Shown here: piece after piece, positions 21,941 to 34,587 of the stretch
Layout of the letters: each line of letters begins with the position of its first letter
Numbering within the stretch: the stretch's first letter is position 1
DNA from: Nepenthes gracilis
Lineage: Eukaryota > Streptophyta > Magnoliopsida > Caryophyllales > Nepenthaceae
DNA length: 64,000 nt
Direction: 5' to 3'
Assembly (NCBI GenBank): GCA_033239525.1
Contig: BSYO01000013.1
Coordinates: 10,626,501 to 10,690,500, forward strand
The notes under the pieces: model-generated
The model's database searches: none
The model's input: only the letters and a program-made list of their open reading frames with translations
What the model was told of the DNA's origin: nothing
Translations under genes and position numbers: made by a program

Positions 21941-22174
21941 GACCGGTGTCATGATATTGACCGGCGTCAAAATGTTGACCAACGTCGAGATGTTGACCAT
22001 CGTCAAGATGTTGATCAGTGTCATGATATTGACTGACGTCAAAATGTTGACCAACGTCGAGATGTTGACCATCATGAAGATGTTGACCGGTGTCATGATA
22101 TTGACCGGCGTCAAAATATTGACCAACGTCGAGATGTTGACCATCGTCAAGACGTTGACCGACGTCAAGATGTT
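21941..22174 (+). repeat. 18-bp tandem array, 13 units, 72-bp higher-order period
   Basis: Thirteen 18-base units begin GAC and end (T/G)TT. Four variants (for example GACCGGTGTCATGATATT and GACCAACGTCGAGATGTT) recur in order three times, giving a 72-base higher-order repeat at 21941-22012, 22013-22084 and 22085-22156. Most junctions create TTGACC, the W-box core, and many units contain ACGTC. Confidence 0.95.
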
Positions 22175-22589
22175 GACTGAAGGGTTGACTGATTTTTAGA
22201 AATGTTGACCGACCTTGAATGAAAGAGTAGAAACATTGGTCGGCTTTGAGTAAAAGATGACCGGATTAGAGTAAGAAACGTTAATCGAAAAAGTTGGCCA
22301 ATAGAAAGGTTGGCTGACTTTGAAGAAAATATTGACCAGCTAGAATTGACTACCAAATTCAGAGGTTTTAACCAGGATAAATTAAGAGCAAATTGAAGGT
22401 AAGGGCCAACTTCGTTGTTTAGACAGTTAGATCCTAACTAGATCCGAATCTAATCAAAGCAAGTGAACTACCCCGTTGACCTTCTAGATGAAAGTACCAA
22501 GTCGGTAACTTATCCCACTTACTCCCACCTAACCCCTGAAGGGAAGTACCAAGTAGGTAAATCACCCCATTTACTCCACCTAATCCATC

Positions 22590-22600
22590 CTCTTTATATA
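22590..22600 (+). promoter_or_regulatory. TATA box of LTR C
   Basis: CTTTATATACTG, downstream of the W-box array and about 110 bases before the donor-like site, in the expected U3/R order. Confidence 0.6.
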
Positions 22601-24021
22601 CTGAGCTCCAATTGAGGGATGGGTGTAAAATTTCTAGCGAGGAAAAAGGGTAAGGAGTGAAGAATGAGGAAAAGCTTCAAGTAAGTCGGAGTGGCGGACA
22701 ACAGTCAGGCAAGTATACCTTTCCTTTTTAAGTCCAAATTGTAAGTGTTCTCTTCAGATTTAAATATTTCAGCACATAGTATATCAGATTTGCCGTTTTA
22801 ATTACTGCTTGATAAGCTGTATCTCTGATGTCATGCTTGCTGTATGATCGGACTGGAAATATAATTTTAATTTCATGGTTAATTCATACTTTCTGCTTTC
22901 TGCTTTCCGCTTTCTACTCAACTTATAATTGAACTTGAATTGTATAAAAATGGAGAAGTAAACCGGCTTGGAGTCATAACGTTATAATTATTTATCGGAA
23001 TAAGATTTATGGATTTGAAATCGGCTTTGTAATATGACGACAGAAAGTTTTATGCCCGTCCGGAATATGAACTAAAGAAAAAAGTGAACTAGCCTTATGA
23101 CAAGATAAATAAGATCGGATTTTAGCACTGGAAGATAAAGTTCTCCGGTATGCCTTAGAACATTATGGTGGTAACCGAGGATAACGAAAGGGAGCTGTCC
23201 TCGAGGCTTTGTACAAGGAGGAAGTGAGAGCCGTCATCGGGGCTTTGTATAATGAGGAAGTGAGAGCCGTCCTCGAAGCTTTGTATGAGGAGGTATTGCC
23301 GTGATTGTGAGGAGATGTGCATAATCTATCCTCGATTATTGCCCCCTCCGCTAGAATGTCCCTTACCGATAAAAATAAAAGGGAAGAGAAATTTCTATAA
23401 TAAGACCGACTCTATTTTCTATCCCGATTTTCAAAATTGACTACTCCGGCTTTCCTGATTACTTTTGCATTATGTATTTGTCATGATCCGATCAACTGAT
23501 ATTTTATAATATTCATGTTGCATATATATCTGTATCTGCCTTATAACATAAACGCTTTACGAAAATTCTGCATGTACCTTATTGAGCTCCGACTCACTGT
23601 TTTATGTTTTTTCCCCTTCCAGATAAAATTATAGAGCTCGTGCCTAATGAGATGGAGTGACTAGAGCTTCGTTTAAATGATCCTAAGGACTCAGAAGCAT
23701 ATTTTGGAGTTACCACAGAAGAAATAGTTTCGTTGTAATGATCCGATTGAAACATATGAATTTTTATAATTAGACATTTATGACCATGTATGCATAAATG
23801 AGTTTTATGGGCATGAATGTGAATGTTTCGGCGGCTTATTAGATTGGTTTCTACTACATATTTTATGGATATCGTGTATGGATCATAGATGGCATTTGTA
23901 ATCCTATGATTGGGAGGCACGACCGGCCCAAACTAAATCACCGAAACCTTGGTGTCAGTTCCGGGAGGTCACTGGTGGAATGCAAAAAAAAAAAAAAAAA
24001 AATCCGTTTCGTCACAACTTT

Positions 24022-27000
24022 CATGTAAAGTCAATATTTACGAAGGATAATGTCAAGTTTGACTATGATAGTCAAACTTGACCTTAAAGAAAATGGAGCT
24101 AGTTCAACCCATATATACTCAAATTGGTACACCAATTCTTTGAGAAAATAGGCTTTGGCCAAGGAGGACTTGGCTTCTAAAACCAAGGTATCACGTGCTG
24201 CTCATTAGTAGCTTTTTCAAGCATTATACATAAACATCAATGTACATTTAAATCAAGGGTATACATTCATATGTTATTCTTAATAACAACCAATTTTTTA
24301 AAAAATTGTGAGAATAGCATATCCTCCAGGCAAATAGCTCCTTTCCAAAGGAACAATATCTAACCTATCTTTTTTTTCAATCCTGCTAAACTTTCAACGG
24401 GTTTGATTATCCTTTTATCGTTCAATTAGTTATAGAAGACTCTGCTAGGTAGTAGCTTGAATATCATTGCTAATATTTTCTCATTGTTTTTTCACTTGCA
24501 ACGTGAACTAAAATATTTTAAAAAAATTTGGCAACAAATGAATGATTTAAAATTTATTTGAAAATGAACGATTTCTCATGCACTTATTAAGATGTAAATT
24601 TATTCACTCACCTTATTTTTGTAGCCTTATAAAGGGGATTTGTCAGATCTTGGTCTGCACATATTTTCATTGCACACACTGTATATTATTTTTGTGTATT
24701 TTAATTTTAGTTTTGTATCCTTATTTCTTACCTTGACCTCAAAATTGAATTGACCTTAGATTATTTGAACCTAAACCCAAAAATTATGTACCCGTAAAAT
24801 AAAAAATTTAATGTTGTTGATAAATTTACAATTTGGACTCACGAAAAAAAATAAAAAGAAAAACAATCTATGAAAAATGAGTTTCTCTGTGATAGGGCTC
24901 TCTTTTTAAGGAAAAATTATTGAAATGAGTTATTGAACCTGCTGGTATTGGATTTGACTTTCTCTCTAAAGGTTCTCCAAAACATACCAAGGATTTCAAT
25001 ATTGTAGACAAACGATCCCATAATTCAACATTTTGAGGTCTCGTAATTATGTATGGTGTTTGATTACACATACATCACATAATATACCTCCTTCCCATTT
25101 ATTTATCTAAAAAGGTGGTGCTTAAATTTTTCTTATAATTATTAAATTCTTTGATTTGAACAATAAATTTTACCTACATAGAACATTATTATTGAAAATT
25201 TTAGTGTTGTGTTTATTATTGTTCAATTCATATTTCATTTCATCGTATCCTCATAGTTGGAGTAGTTTTTTTAGCGTCATTCAAAATAACATTTGGATGC
25301 CATTTCAAGACTTGACATTCAAATGCCAAGATTTGATGTTTGAACGTCAACTTTAGACTTCCAAACACCATAGCTCTTTAAGTTGCCTGGAACTGTGCAC
25401 ATTGACTCATCTCTCTCTCTTTCTCTCTCGTTCAAATTATGCTCCTTCTCCTTGGTCCTCCAATTCTCACACATTCTTTCTCAAATCTCTCTCAAAATCT
25501 GTGAATCTATCTCTTATTCTACTGGATCTAGCTTTTCTCCTACCATTTTTTAAGGTAATCATTTTGATTTTGAAGATCTAGTATGTTTTTCACATATTTT
25601 TAAATCTTGACATATTTTCATAATTTTTAAAAAAATTATTTTTATCTTTTTCTCGATGAAATATTAGAATCATAATTAGGAGTGCAAGATTCATTTTAAC
25701 TCTTACTCATTCATCCAAATTTGAGATTTTTGGACTAATTTGTGTTATGGTACCCTCAGTGTTGAAAAGCCAACTATGCCAACTTGTTTCACTTGTAGAC
25801 AATTTTGGATTTTGCTAAATTTTGGTGGGCTTGGCTTGTGTTTGAAGTGTTTCATGGCATTTTATCACAAATGACTACAAATTTGATTGTAAAGAAGAGT
25901 GTTCCCAAATGCTAAAGAGGTGACCCAAGCAATATTCATTCTCGATTCTAGTGTCCTAACATTGCTAAGTGTTATTTCTCTAAATTTAGTACTAGAAACC
26001 CATTATTAGAGCATGAGTTATTGCTCCATTCACTTTCTTCTCACATCTTGTGTATATATATATCTCAGGACTGGTAACCTTTAGTCACTGATTTGTCACC
26101 TCCGCATATCCCCATAGTTCAGGAATTTTATTCTAACAAACACTAGACCAAATGTTATTGGTCTTCACTGTATACTATCACCTGACTATTCTTACAGTGA
26201 GAAGATGATATTATCTGTTGATAAGATCTTCTCCTATCTATTCCAACATCTCCACTACTACGATGGTCGTGAGATTAGGACGAGCCTATTATTGATTGAT
26301 TTTTTTATCCACTATCACATTCTGAGCAACAACACCTTTCCGTTATCTCATCTATTAACACTTCCCTTATCTCATGCTATTTTTGTATGCTATCCTTCAA
26401 GGTATTACCGTAGACATATCGATCTTCATCTATAAGTAGTTTCTAAACACATTTGAGGACCCTTAACTGAAGACCCGGTTTTCCTATGGCTGCTTCATCC
26501 AATGCCTTCTATCCACCCTCTCCATCCACGCACTTATTGTTCCTCCTATATCTCATTCATGACCCATTTGCATACTCACATTTGCACAAAATCTATCACA
26601 CGCAGTTGATCACATATCTCCTCCCAACACTAGCAGATGGATTAGGTCTTCAACTCTTAGGCAGGTCTCTAGACTAGTGTCAATGATCTCCAGACTAGAG
26701 TTAGGGATATCCAAACCAAGATGACCTATCTAGACTGTAGGTTGAGCAACAAGCCCAACAAGTTCATTGATAATGCCTAATGATATAGTGGAGACTTTGG
26801 GTGATTAATCTGACTCTTATATAGGCACTTTTTGATAGTTTGTGTCAAAAAGGGGGAGATGTGTCTATTTTTTGAGGGAGATTAAAGAGACTAAGTTGTG
26901 TTCTAGTATGTACTCAAGGGAGATGTGTCTATAAGGGGATGCATTGTACAATACATTACTCCTATTGTTCTTATATTGATTATTGTTTTACACCAACTAT

Positions 27001-27250
27001 ACTTCTAATTATGGTGATATATTGTGTTCTACTATTTTAGTACTGATATTTATTGATATATTACTTACTATTTTTTAGTAGTGTCTATTTCATAGGTAAA
27101 TTATCTATCAAATATTGCATGTTATCAATACCACATTCAATTTTCTAAGATTTGTATATTTATCATGCAGTTATATTTTTTAAGTCATATATGATGGAAA
27201 TTAGCAATTATTTTTTTATTTAAGTCATATAAGAGGCTTTTTAATAAAAT
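24022..27250 (+). other. Continuation of the copia host element, unrecognisable
   Basis: This should be the rest of the Sirevirus-like element between gag and 3' LTR, but I recognise no RT or integrase. A weak open stretch near 26486-26790 precedes a polypurine tract (26846-26859, AAAAAGGGGGAGA), the place where Sireviruses carry an extra ORF; assignment is speculative. A CT-rich stretch lies at 25408-25500. Confidence 0.35.
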
Positions 27251-27266
27251 TTTTAAAGGAGGAGAT

Positions 27267-28110
27267 TGTTATATTTATTTTATTTACCTACTATTGTGAT
27301 AAAATTTGGTCCCAATATAGTTATATTGAGTTGTGTTTTATTTATTAATTAGAATTTATTATAACTCAAGACATGTTCATTAAAGATGGAAAGGATCAGA
27401 TACTCAAAAAAATAATTGGAATGAATACATGCATTGGGATTCGAGCCAGTGTTTGAACGTTAGGGTATGCATTCATACGTAATTTTAGTAAATAACTTAA
27501 TAGGTTGCACATGTGCACTGTTGGATCATGCACATGAGTAAATAATAGAATGGATTGCACGTATGTGTTGCTGTGTCACACAAATGTGCAAATTAATAGA
27601 ATGCATCATACACGTGTATTGTTGAATCATGCACACGACTATAACATTCGAGTAAGCGTTCGAATTTTACTGTTTTGTATTTTTTTATCTTAATTTTCTT
27701 CCTCACTTATAAATAGACTCCGTTTTCTTAACCTAATCATCACCCATCGGAGTAGAGAAATAAAGGAGAGTTAGAGAAGTGATGAGAAAAAAAGAAAACC
27801 ACTTCCGTGATTTGTGATCCATATAACAAGATTTTCTAATTCTGAAATCATTATACTACTATCAAATATTTATTCCAAACTTATAAGCATTCAGAATTTT
27901 TTTAGAGGTTTGAATCCTAGAGTTTTAGAAATGTTAGTTTTTCGTGAGATGATAGAGTAAATTCTATGAGAAGTTTAGAAGGCGGCCAATTCCATTGCTA
28001 AGAAGTAAATTCATAGAATTTCTTAAAAAATATCACATGTTACAAGTAAATCAATCAAAGGTTAGCACATCCATATCATCTATTCTATGAGTTGACTTTT
28101 TGTAATGAAT
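27267..28110 (+). repeat. Copia-type 3' LTR
   Basis: Starts TGTTATATTTATT directly after a polypurine tract (AAAGGAGGAGA, 27254-27265). It contains three 50-bp tandem units upstream of a TATA box (CTTATAAATAG, 27706-27716). The 3' end is not defined because no partner LTR is in the window; the end given is approximate. Confidence 0.6.
27489..27639 (+). repeat. Three 50-bp tandem units in LTR U3
   Basis: Units at 27489-27538, 27539-27588 and 27589-27639 share TAAAT..TTAATAG.. followed by GCACA/CGTGT-type cores. They sit about 70 bases upstream of the TATA box, like U3 enhancer repeats of plant copia elements. Confidence 0.75.
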
Positions 28111-28748
28111 TTACTTTGATTAGCTTAGCAAGCTCGAAAGGTTTTATTTAAGAATTATTTGACTTCTGATATTTTCTATTATCTTATAGTATGTTAATTT
28201 ATTTCTATATTTTATTTATTACATACATTGATGATATTAAATGAGTATAATTATCATTTTATATCCATAATATCTAGAAGTAAATATATTATGTACGTTA
28301 AATATTTGTATAATTTATTCTTTCACATCATAAAGGTCAAAACCATAGCCATTAATGAATATCAAATCTTTTTCAATTTTTTTGTTGTATTTGTTTCTAT
28401 CAGTTGTTGGATATATTGGGGGATAGTTTTAACCAGTTTTTACACATGCATTATGAAGGGGCTTTCTCAAAAGGAAATCATTTGTGACCTAATTTTATTA
28501 TAGCGGTTTTTTTCCTTAGTTAATAAATGTTTCCACATTAAAATTGATTATATAACTTTTGGTACTAGGTTGTATATATTATTTTATTCATGGTGTTCAA
28601 TCAGCAGAGAATGGAGGCTAACGGTGTTAGGAAATTTAGATTCTAATGTCCCGTGTAAATTCTATCACGAGAGTACTGCTTGCACAATGAGTGTCAAGAT
28701 ACGTTCCTGCGAAGCGCTCGTGGCATACGCTCGGGCGACTGGCTCCCA

Positions 28749-28913
28749 TCACCCAATCGTAATTCTAAATAGGAGACGCAAGGAAACTGGAAGACCATTC
28801 AGCATTCCAAAGATAATGAACGCAACACAGGCGCATATGATGATGCTGCTAACAGCCTCTTTATCGTCGGATTTTCAGTGCAGATGATCAGCATTCCCTG
28901 CCGACTTGGCCAT
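28749..28913 (-). pseudogene. Possible small membrane-protein ORF with one in-frame TGA
   Basis: Not recognised. From ATG at 28913 the frame gives 12 codons (MAKSAGNADHLH), a TGA, then 41 codons without shift to a second TGA. The later part has a hydrophobic run (AVSSIIICACVAFIIFGML) able to span a membrane. Base composition is more balanced than the AT-rich surroundings. It could be a decayed small gene or a first exon whose partners I cannot find; chance is also possible. Confidence 0.25.
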
Positions 28914-29790
28914 GAACTCCTCAACTGATTCCTCGCTTCGAAAAAATAAAAAGAAAACTGGAACTCCTCGTTCGGCCTTAACGCCGTGGAAATTGAACCC
29001 TTCTATCAATATACGACCGCAAAAATTTAAGGTATAAAGAATGTCAGATTTCTATGTAATTTGTTCACCCTATATTAATGATCTTGAATCAATAATTCAT
29101 CTAATAAAATTAGAAATTCTATGCTAATTTATATTATACATTGATCAAGTATTTATAAATTATTAATTCAATTAATCACACGAACATTTCTCCTTTTGCT
29201 AGGAATAATATATCCTTTAATGATCACTCTTTTTATCCCCACCTACTTCTCATTGGACCCAACAATTGCCTCAATATATTACTTTATGAACACATATTTG
29301 TAATATAAAAACCATAATAATACGCATATGAGATACTATGGTGTTCTAAATCTAAAAAATTATTTGTGTGACTTTTACCTAGGTACACTCTCATTTGATA
29401 CGCAATAAAACTTCCACACAAAAGTTTTTATTCCAAGTCAATTTAGTAAACGCATCCTATAATGAGCATCTGCACATTTATAATAGTATCAATTGCATAA
29501 GTAACTCTGAGTTTAATCAATCTCTTTAGAAAGTTATTATAATGTATATTGACCTAATAGAATTATTAATATCACATCTTAATTATTTTATAACAGAAAA
29601 TATTTAATATTTGAGCTCTTAGACAAGCAGAATTTAAATGGATGATCTCATGATAATTTTGTAGTTATATTATTCAAAACTAATGATGTAATAAATAATA
29701 CAAAAAATAATAAATATAAATTTTTTCCAATAACAATTAAATAAGAATAAACAAAAATGTTAACTTTTCGTAACCAATACAACCGACTTT

Positions 29791-30222
29791 GGCATGCTAA
29801 TTGTAACACCAGTTGGTAGCCATAGAGAGAATGGGACCATCTTTCACATCATCGATCTAGCACTGTATACTCCTGTTAGGAATTCTAAATTTTGTTCACC
29901 GCCCTCTGTAAGTGACCCTGAAGTTTTTGACTTCGTTTATGTCAGTGTTGCATTCATTGTCCAAGTTTGATTGCCTCGGCCCGAGGCTGCTCATGCCAAA
30001 CCCAAATCCTACGTCCGCGTAACTTACAAACAAACGTTGGAGAGCTTGGAGTATCTATTCCGAGATCCGTTACTTCCCCAAAATCTATTGCTGTCCATCT
30101 TATCCCTGGAATGGGGTCTCCTTAAGATGATGCTTACATTCAAATGCACCACAGTCGAAAAGGTAGTGGTTCTTGAGTGCCGAGATTGCAGAGAACCTGT
30201 CAATGCTTTCAGTAGGGTTTGA
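29791..30222 (+). other. Unusually open, GC-richer stretch of unknown nature
   Basis: One plus-strand frame is open from about 29791 to 30222 except for a TGA at about 29968. A donor-like GTAAGT at about 29909 precedes that stop. The translated pieces (MPRPEAAHAKPKSYVRVTYK and following) match nothing I know. The minus strand is also partly open, so the coding strand is undecided. Confidence 0.2.
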
Positions 30223-31208
30223 GACAGATCAAATAATGCAAGGCACAGCCCGAGTTATGTATACAACCTGAATGTTTAATTTAGCTAAATTTAAAGGTGT
30301 GTGTTGAGTGAAGGCTCTATTGAGATAAACTACTCTCTTGTGAGTCCCATGCCTATTGCATATATACATTTTACTTCCCTCCCAATTCAGTGGGGTTTGG
30401 AAGGAAAAGAAATATAATTAAAAATTTTCTCCTCCAACAGGAGCATTAAAGATTCAGAAAAGAGACTGAAACTTGTTTTCATCTTCCCTTGCCTCTCCCT
30501 TTGCCAAAGCGGCAGAGGAACATGTCAACAACCTTGATCATTACACCCAAATTGGTTTAAAGGAAAGGGTAGTAGCTGACAGAAAGAAATGAAAATGAAA
30601 CTCCTTCAAATATGTCCAGGATTTTGAAAGGAATTGAAGAAACTAAAAAGCTCATTTTCTTTTCTTTCCTATATGATAAAGCAAAGGAAAGCAATGCTCC
30701 TTTCCTTGCTTTTCTCCTTCCATCCTTCATATCCGCTCCACTATGTTCACCATCTCATTTTGAACCAAAGTGTTAGTGTTCCCAGACCCCGCAAAACAAC
30801 CACCTTGTACACTGAGGTGCCCTTGCTGGATTAACTAGTAGACAATTAGTGCTATGACCACTTACACCTTCACCGGGAGGGGGGGGTTCGAATTAAAAAA
30901 AAAATAAAACAAATAGCTACCAGGGAAAAAGAAGTCAATGCGTACATGTAAAAGAGGAGAGGTGATGGTACTTCACTAACATGTATTATGAGTAACAAAA
31001 ATTGCAGAAAACCGCTGTGTAACAATAGTATGCATAAGACAGATAAGGATGACACAAATATATACCTTGACATTCTAGGTCATCGGCAATACACCTTTAA
31101 TAATCAAGTTTATATTCAACCTGAAATTATTGTTGCTTCAATAGATACCTGTGCATGGTCTGGACACAAAAGATATTAAACTTGAAGTCTATGGAAACTG
31201 CTTCTTGT
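30223..31208. other. Flank 3' of the Obg gene
   Basis: No gene is seen. It includes the 3' UTR of the minus-strand Obg gene directly below 31209. A possible SINE trace lies at 30820-30910: a B-box-like GGTTCGAAT at 30888-30896 followed by an A-rich run. Confidence 0.4.
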
Positions 31209-31293
31209 TCAGTGGTGATGCTTAGGTCGCAACTTGTCACTTCTTAAGGCTGTCCTTATTTCTTTCAACATATCATTCACTTGGATGCCTTTC
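31209..31293 (-). CDS. Obg exon 10 (C terminus)
   Basis: 85 nt, acceptor CTGTTGCAG. One base completes the Leu codon, then 27 codons ([20 protein letters not shown]...) end in HHH and TGA. The phase match and the EIRTAL helix support it despite the 4.5-kb intron before it. Confidence 0.85.
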
Positions 31294-34200
31294 CTGCAAC
31301 AGGAACTAACTGCAAATCAAACCTCTTTCAACTACAGGAAAACAGGACTATAAATTAAATGTACAAAATTCAAATCCTAAAGTATGTAGAGCTCAGTTCT
31401 TGTACAGTTCAATTGATTTCACAAACAGCACTGCCAGAACCAATGCCACAATAACCTCACGAGAATGAACTATACAAAAATGAACCTCTTTCATCACCAT
31501 GAGACTGTAAAATGCAGGATCAAATCTAGTAGCTGATGACAAATTACAATTGCAATTTCCTGTCCTAACCCTTAAGAGGACAGTACATAAACATTTATTG
31601 TGTACATCTCGATAATAGGGAGGGATAGGCTCAATGCTCGATATATTACAATGCATCAGGCTACTTGTAGAGTAATTCATCATCATCCTAATATTAGTAC
31701 CTTTTCCAGACAGCCCTTGACTGAGATGCAGTAAATGGTGCTCCAGAACCATAGCATTGGAAAATCGAATATGTTAACAGGATACTAAGTCAGTTGATTC
31801 ACTAGTTTGAGGATGAAAATAAGTTGCATTAAGATGAGCTACTACTGACGAGAAAAAGCCAGGATGCTACACAGAAGGCCTCGTGTTAAAGCATCATGCA
31901 TACAGGAGTGTTCTTACTGACTTAGCAATTACACTAGGGTATTCTGTCACATTTCTCTGTTCCATGCAATTTTTGTTATTGTTCTTTTTTTTTTTTTTGG
32001 CATGAATTAAGGTTGCTACAAATTATTTATAAACTAGGTGTTTTTTTTTAAATTCCAAAAGGATTATTATTTTAGTTGTGTGCCACGTTTGTGGGTTTCC
32101 TGGTTTGAGTAGAATTATAGAAGTAGGTTTCTTCAGATGCTAATAATTACTTGCTTTGTAAGGTTGGAAGTGGGGAAGTCTGGAAGAGAGTCCAAATGGG
32201 AGGTGAAAAAAGAGACTTGGTGTGGATAATAGAAGCACCACAGTTGAGTAAGCACAAATCAACCGGAAAAATTTGAGTCCTACTGCAGTTGAACTCTTTT
32301 TTTTTTTTTGTCAAAGTTGGATTTTTCTCTCATCTGTGGAGTATGCCGCGTAGGATGAGTCACATTAAATTTGTGATGTTCTTTGGTGGTTTAAGTTGAT
32401 CCAAGTTTTGCTTCCATTACATGTATATGGTAGTATTGGATTTTTCCCAACGAGGGTACCGGAGCCGGTTGCCCACTCCATGCAATCACAAACCAAGTTA
32501 ATGCTTTTGCAATTAAAAAAAACTGGAAGTTTGATTGCAAATATTTAGAAGCAGCATAGGATTTGCTGATTGATTATAAAAATAAGAAAAAATGAGGTTG
32601 ATGATTTGAAGATTTTTTTATGATACAATTTTGCAGGTCAGAGAATGTAGAAAGCAAATTATATGTTGAAGATTTCAGGTTGCAATTTTTTAATATGCTG
32701 AAGAAATAAATAATTACAATGAAGAAGATTTCCTGAGGTTGCGACAGAATGCTTTATAAAATAAAAGTAATTTATTATGGGATATAATATGCCAAGGGTG
32801 ATCGCTCTGCTGCCAATCCAAAGAACGTCAGAAAATGCATAAAGGGCATATGCAAAAGGAAAAGATGTTATGCCGAGCCTTACAGATTCCCCAATACACA
32901 ACTAACAAAAAACCTCCAACTTAAGCACCATCCTTAAAGTCTTGAGGCATTCAGTCCTACAATTGAGAACTTGTGCCAAATGAATGCCTTCAACACTTCA
33001 AACTCCAGAATCAACGTATGGGCATCTAATATGATCTAAATATGATGATTATGCATTGACATTGCCTAACAGTCAAAAACTCTATTTCACTTTCCCTCTC
33101 TTCTTGGACACAAAATTCCAAAAAAAGGTAACTTGTCAAACATAGATAAAAATATTACTATTGGTATCAGTTTTGGTCACAAACACATCAATCCTACCAT
33201 CTTAGGTGATACATATCGGTTTGGATGCAAAGAAAAGTTTTGAGAATCAGAACGTGAGGGACGAATTTCGGTTAATATATCACTAATATGGTAGCATATC
33301 ACAATTTAGTCGTGGTATAGGGAATTATCGATATTTGGAGGCCAATACCGATTTATATAACAACCGATATTTTGCATAGCAACTAGTATTTCATTTCATG
33401 TTGTCCACCTTTGTCACGGTCGGTTGGTTTCATCTTTTAGGGATAAAATAGATACGCCACAGCAGCATTAATCATGTGAAAAAACAGGGGGAAATACATA
33501 AAGCGAGGCTCAATGCATGTGGCTTCCACATCATGGGGTTTGGAAAGTGAGATGTAGACTGTCTTAACACCTTCATTGCAAAAGTTATGTAATAGTTTGT
33601 AACCTGTGACCCCTAGGACAAAATGGAGCAGTCTTATCCTTACGCCAAACCTCTTCCACTAAAATAGGGAGAAGGTATAACGTTAGAAATCAAATATCCA
33701 CACAACAATAAAAAATCTATCATGTAGCTGGAAGTGCAGGCTCACATGGTTTAATGAATTGATGCAAAAAAAAAATCAAAGACCACAACAACTTTAAGTC
33801 CAAAACCTAAAGAAACAGTTTTTTGTGAAATAATGATTAATTCTGAGTTCAATGAATGATGCAAAAAAAAAAAAAAATCAAAACCACAATTACATTAAGT
33901 CCATAACATAAAGAAAACAGTTTTGGTGAAATAATGAGCAACTATGCAGCTGCTAAAGAGCAGGATTTTCATTAATGCAACAGCTTTTTTTTCAGAAATC
34001 CAAATAAGATGATTAACTAGCAGCAACAAAGGGAAGAAGAGTCAGGGTTAACTTTATGTACCTCAACATTTTGCAGTTGCTTTTACCAATAGCATATTTC
34101 AAATTACACAAGTATTTCTGTCCAAGTGTCAAAGCAGTTGCCTATAATTTCTTTGACCCATTAACCGGTCAAAAGGGGGGAAAAAAATCTCTGACTCACT

Positions 34201-34536
34201 TTGGCTGAATAACAATATATGCTTGGAAAAAAAAACTTTGTTTTGCTACAAAAGCTTATTTGGGTCCAACGTGGTCCAAATGAAGAACTTTCAACTAAAA
34301 ACTCGCATTCTACTCCCCCTAAAGAAACCAGTATGATATAAGGTTTTAGCAAATTTATGTCAACATTTGTTAGTTATACTTCAGGAGTCAAGTCGTAGAA
34401 AATTCCAGCAAGTCCAAAGGGCTGGGATTCCACAATAGAGTTAGTGTTTACCAAATTATTTCATCAGTAGAGATTTGCAGGCAGAACTTACTATTTAGGG
34501 TGGGTGTAGATATCAAATAAACCTCCTCTGGGTAGT

Positions 34537-34587
<51 letters not shown>

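Larger units (their letters stand above)
21805..24016 (+). mobile_element. Solo LTR (C), 2.2 kb, abutting LTR B
   Basis: Flanked by ACTTT on both sides (21800-21804 and 24017-24021) and ending TTTCGTCACA like LTR B. Its U3 holds an 18-bp W-box array (21941-22174), a TATA box TTTATATAC near 22592, donor-like CAG/GCAAGTATAC (intron base 22709), hairpin 23303-23326 and acceptor CCCCTTCCAG ending 23622. The 5' end is less sure: TGTCACAAC at 21793 is an alternative start, but it has no matching duplication. Confidence 0.75.

Noticed and set aside
21899..22199. Paired sense and antisense frames with repeated Val-Leu-Thr-type units
   Set aside because: Both are shadows of the 18-bp W-box array.
25400..25520. 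CT-rich stretch as a host gene 5' UTR
   Set aside because: No coding exon follows, and it lies inside a decayed copia element.
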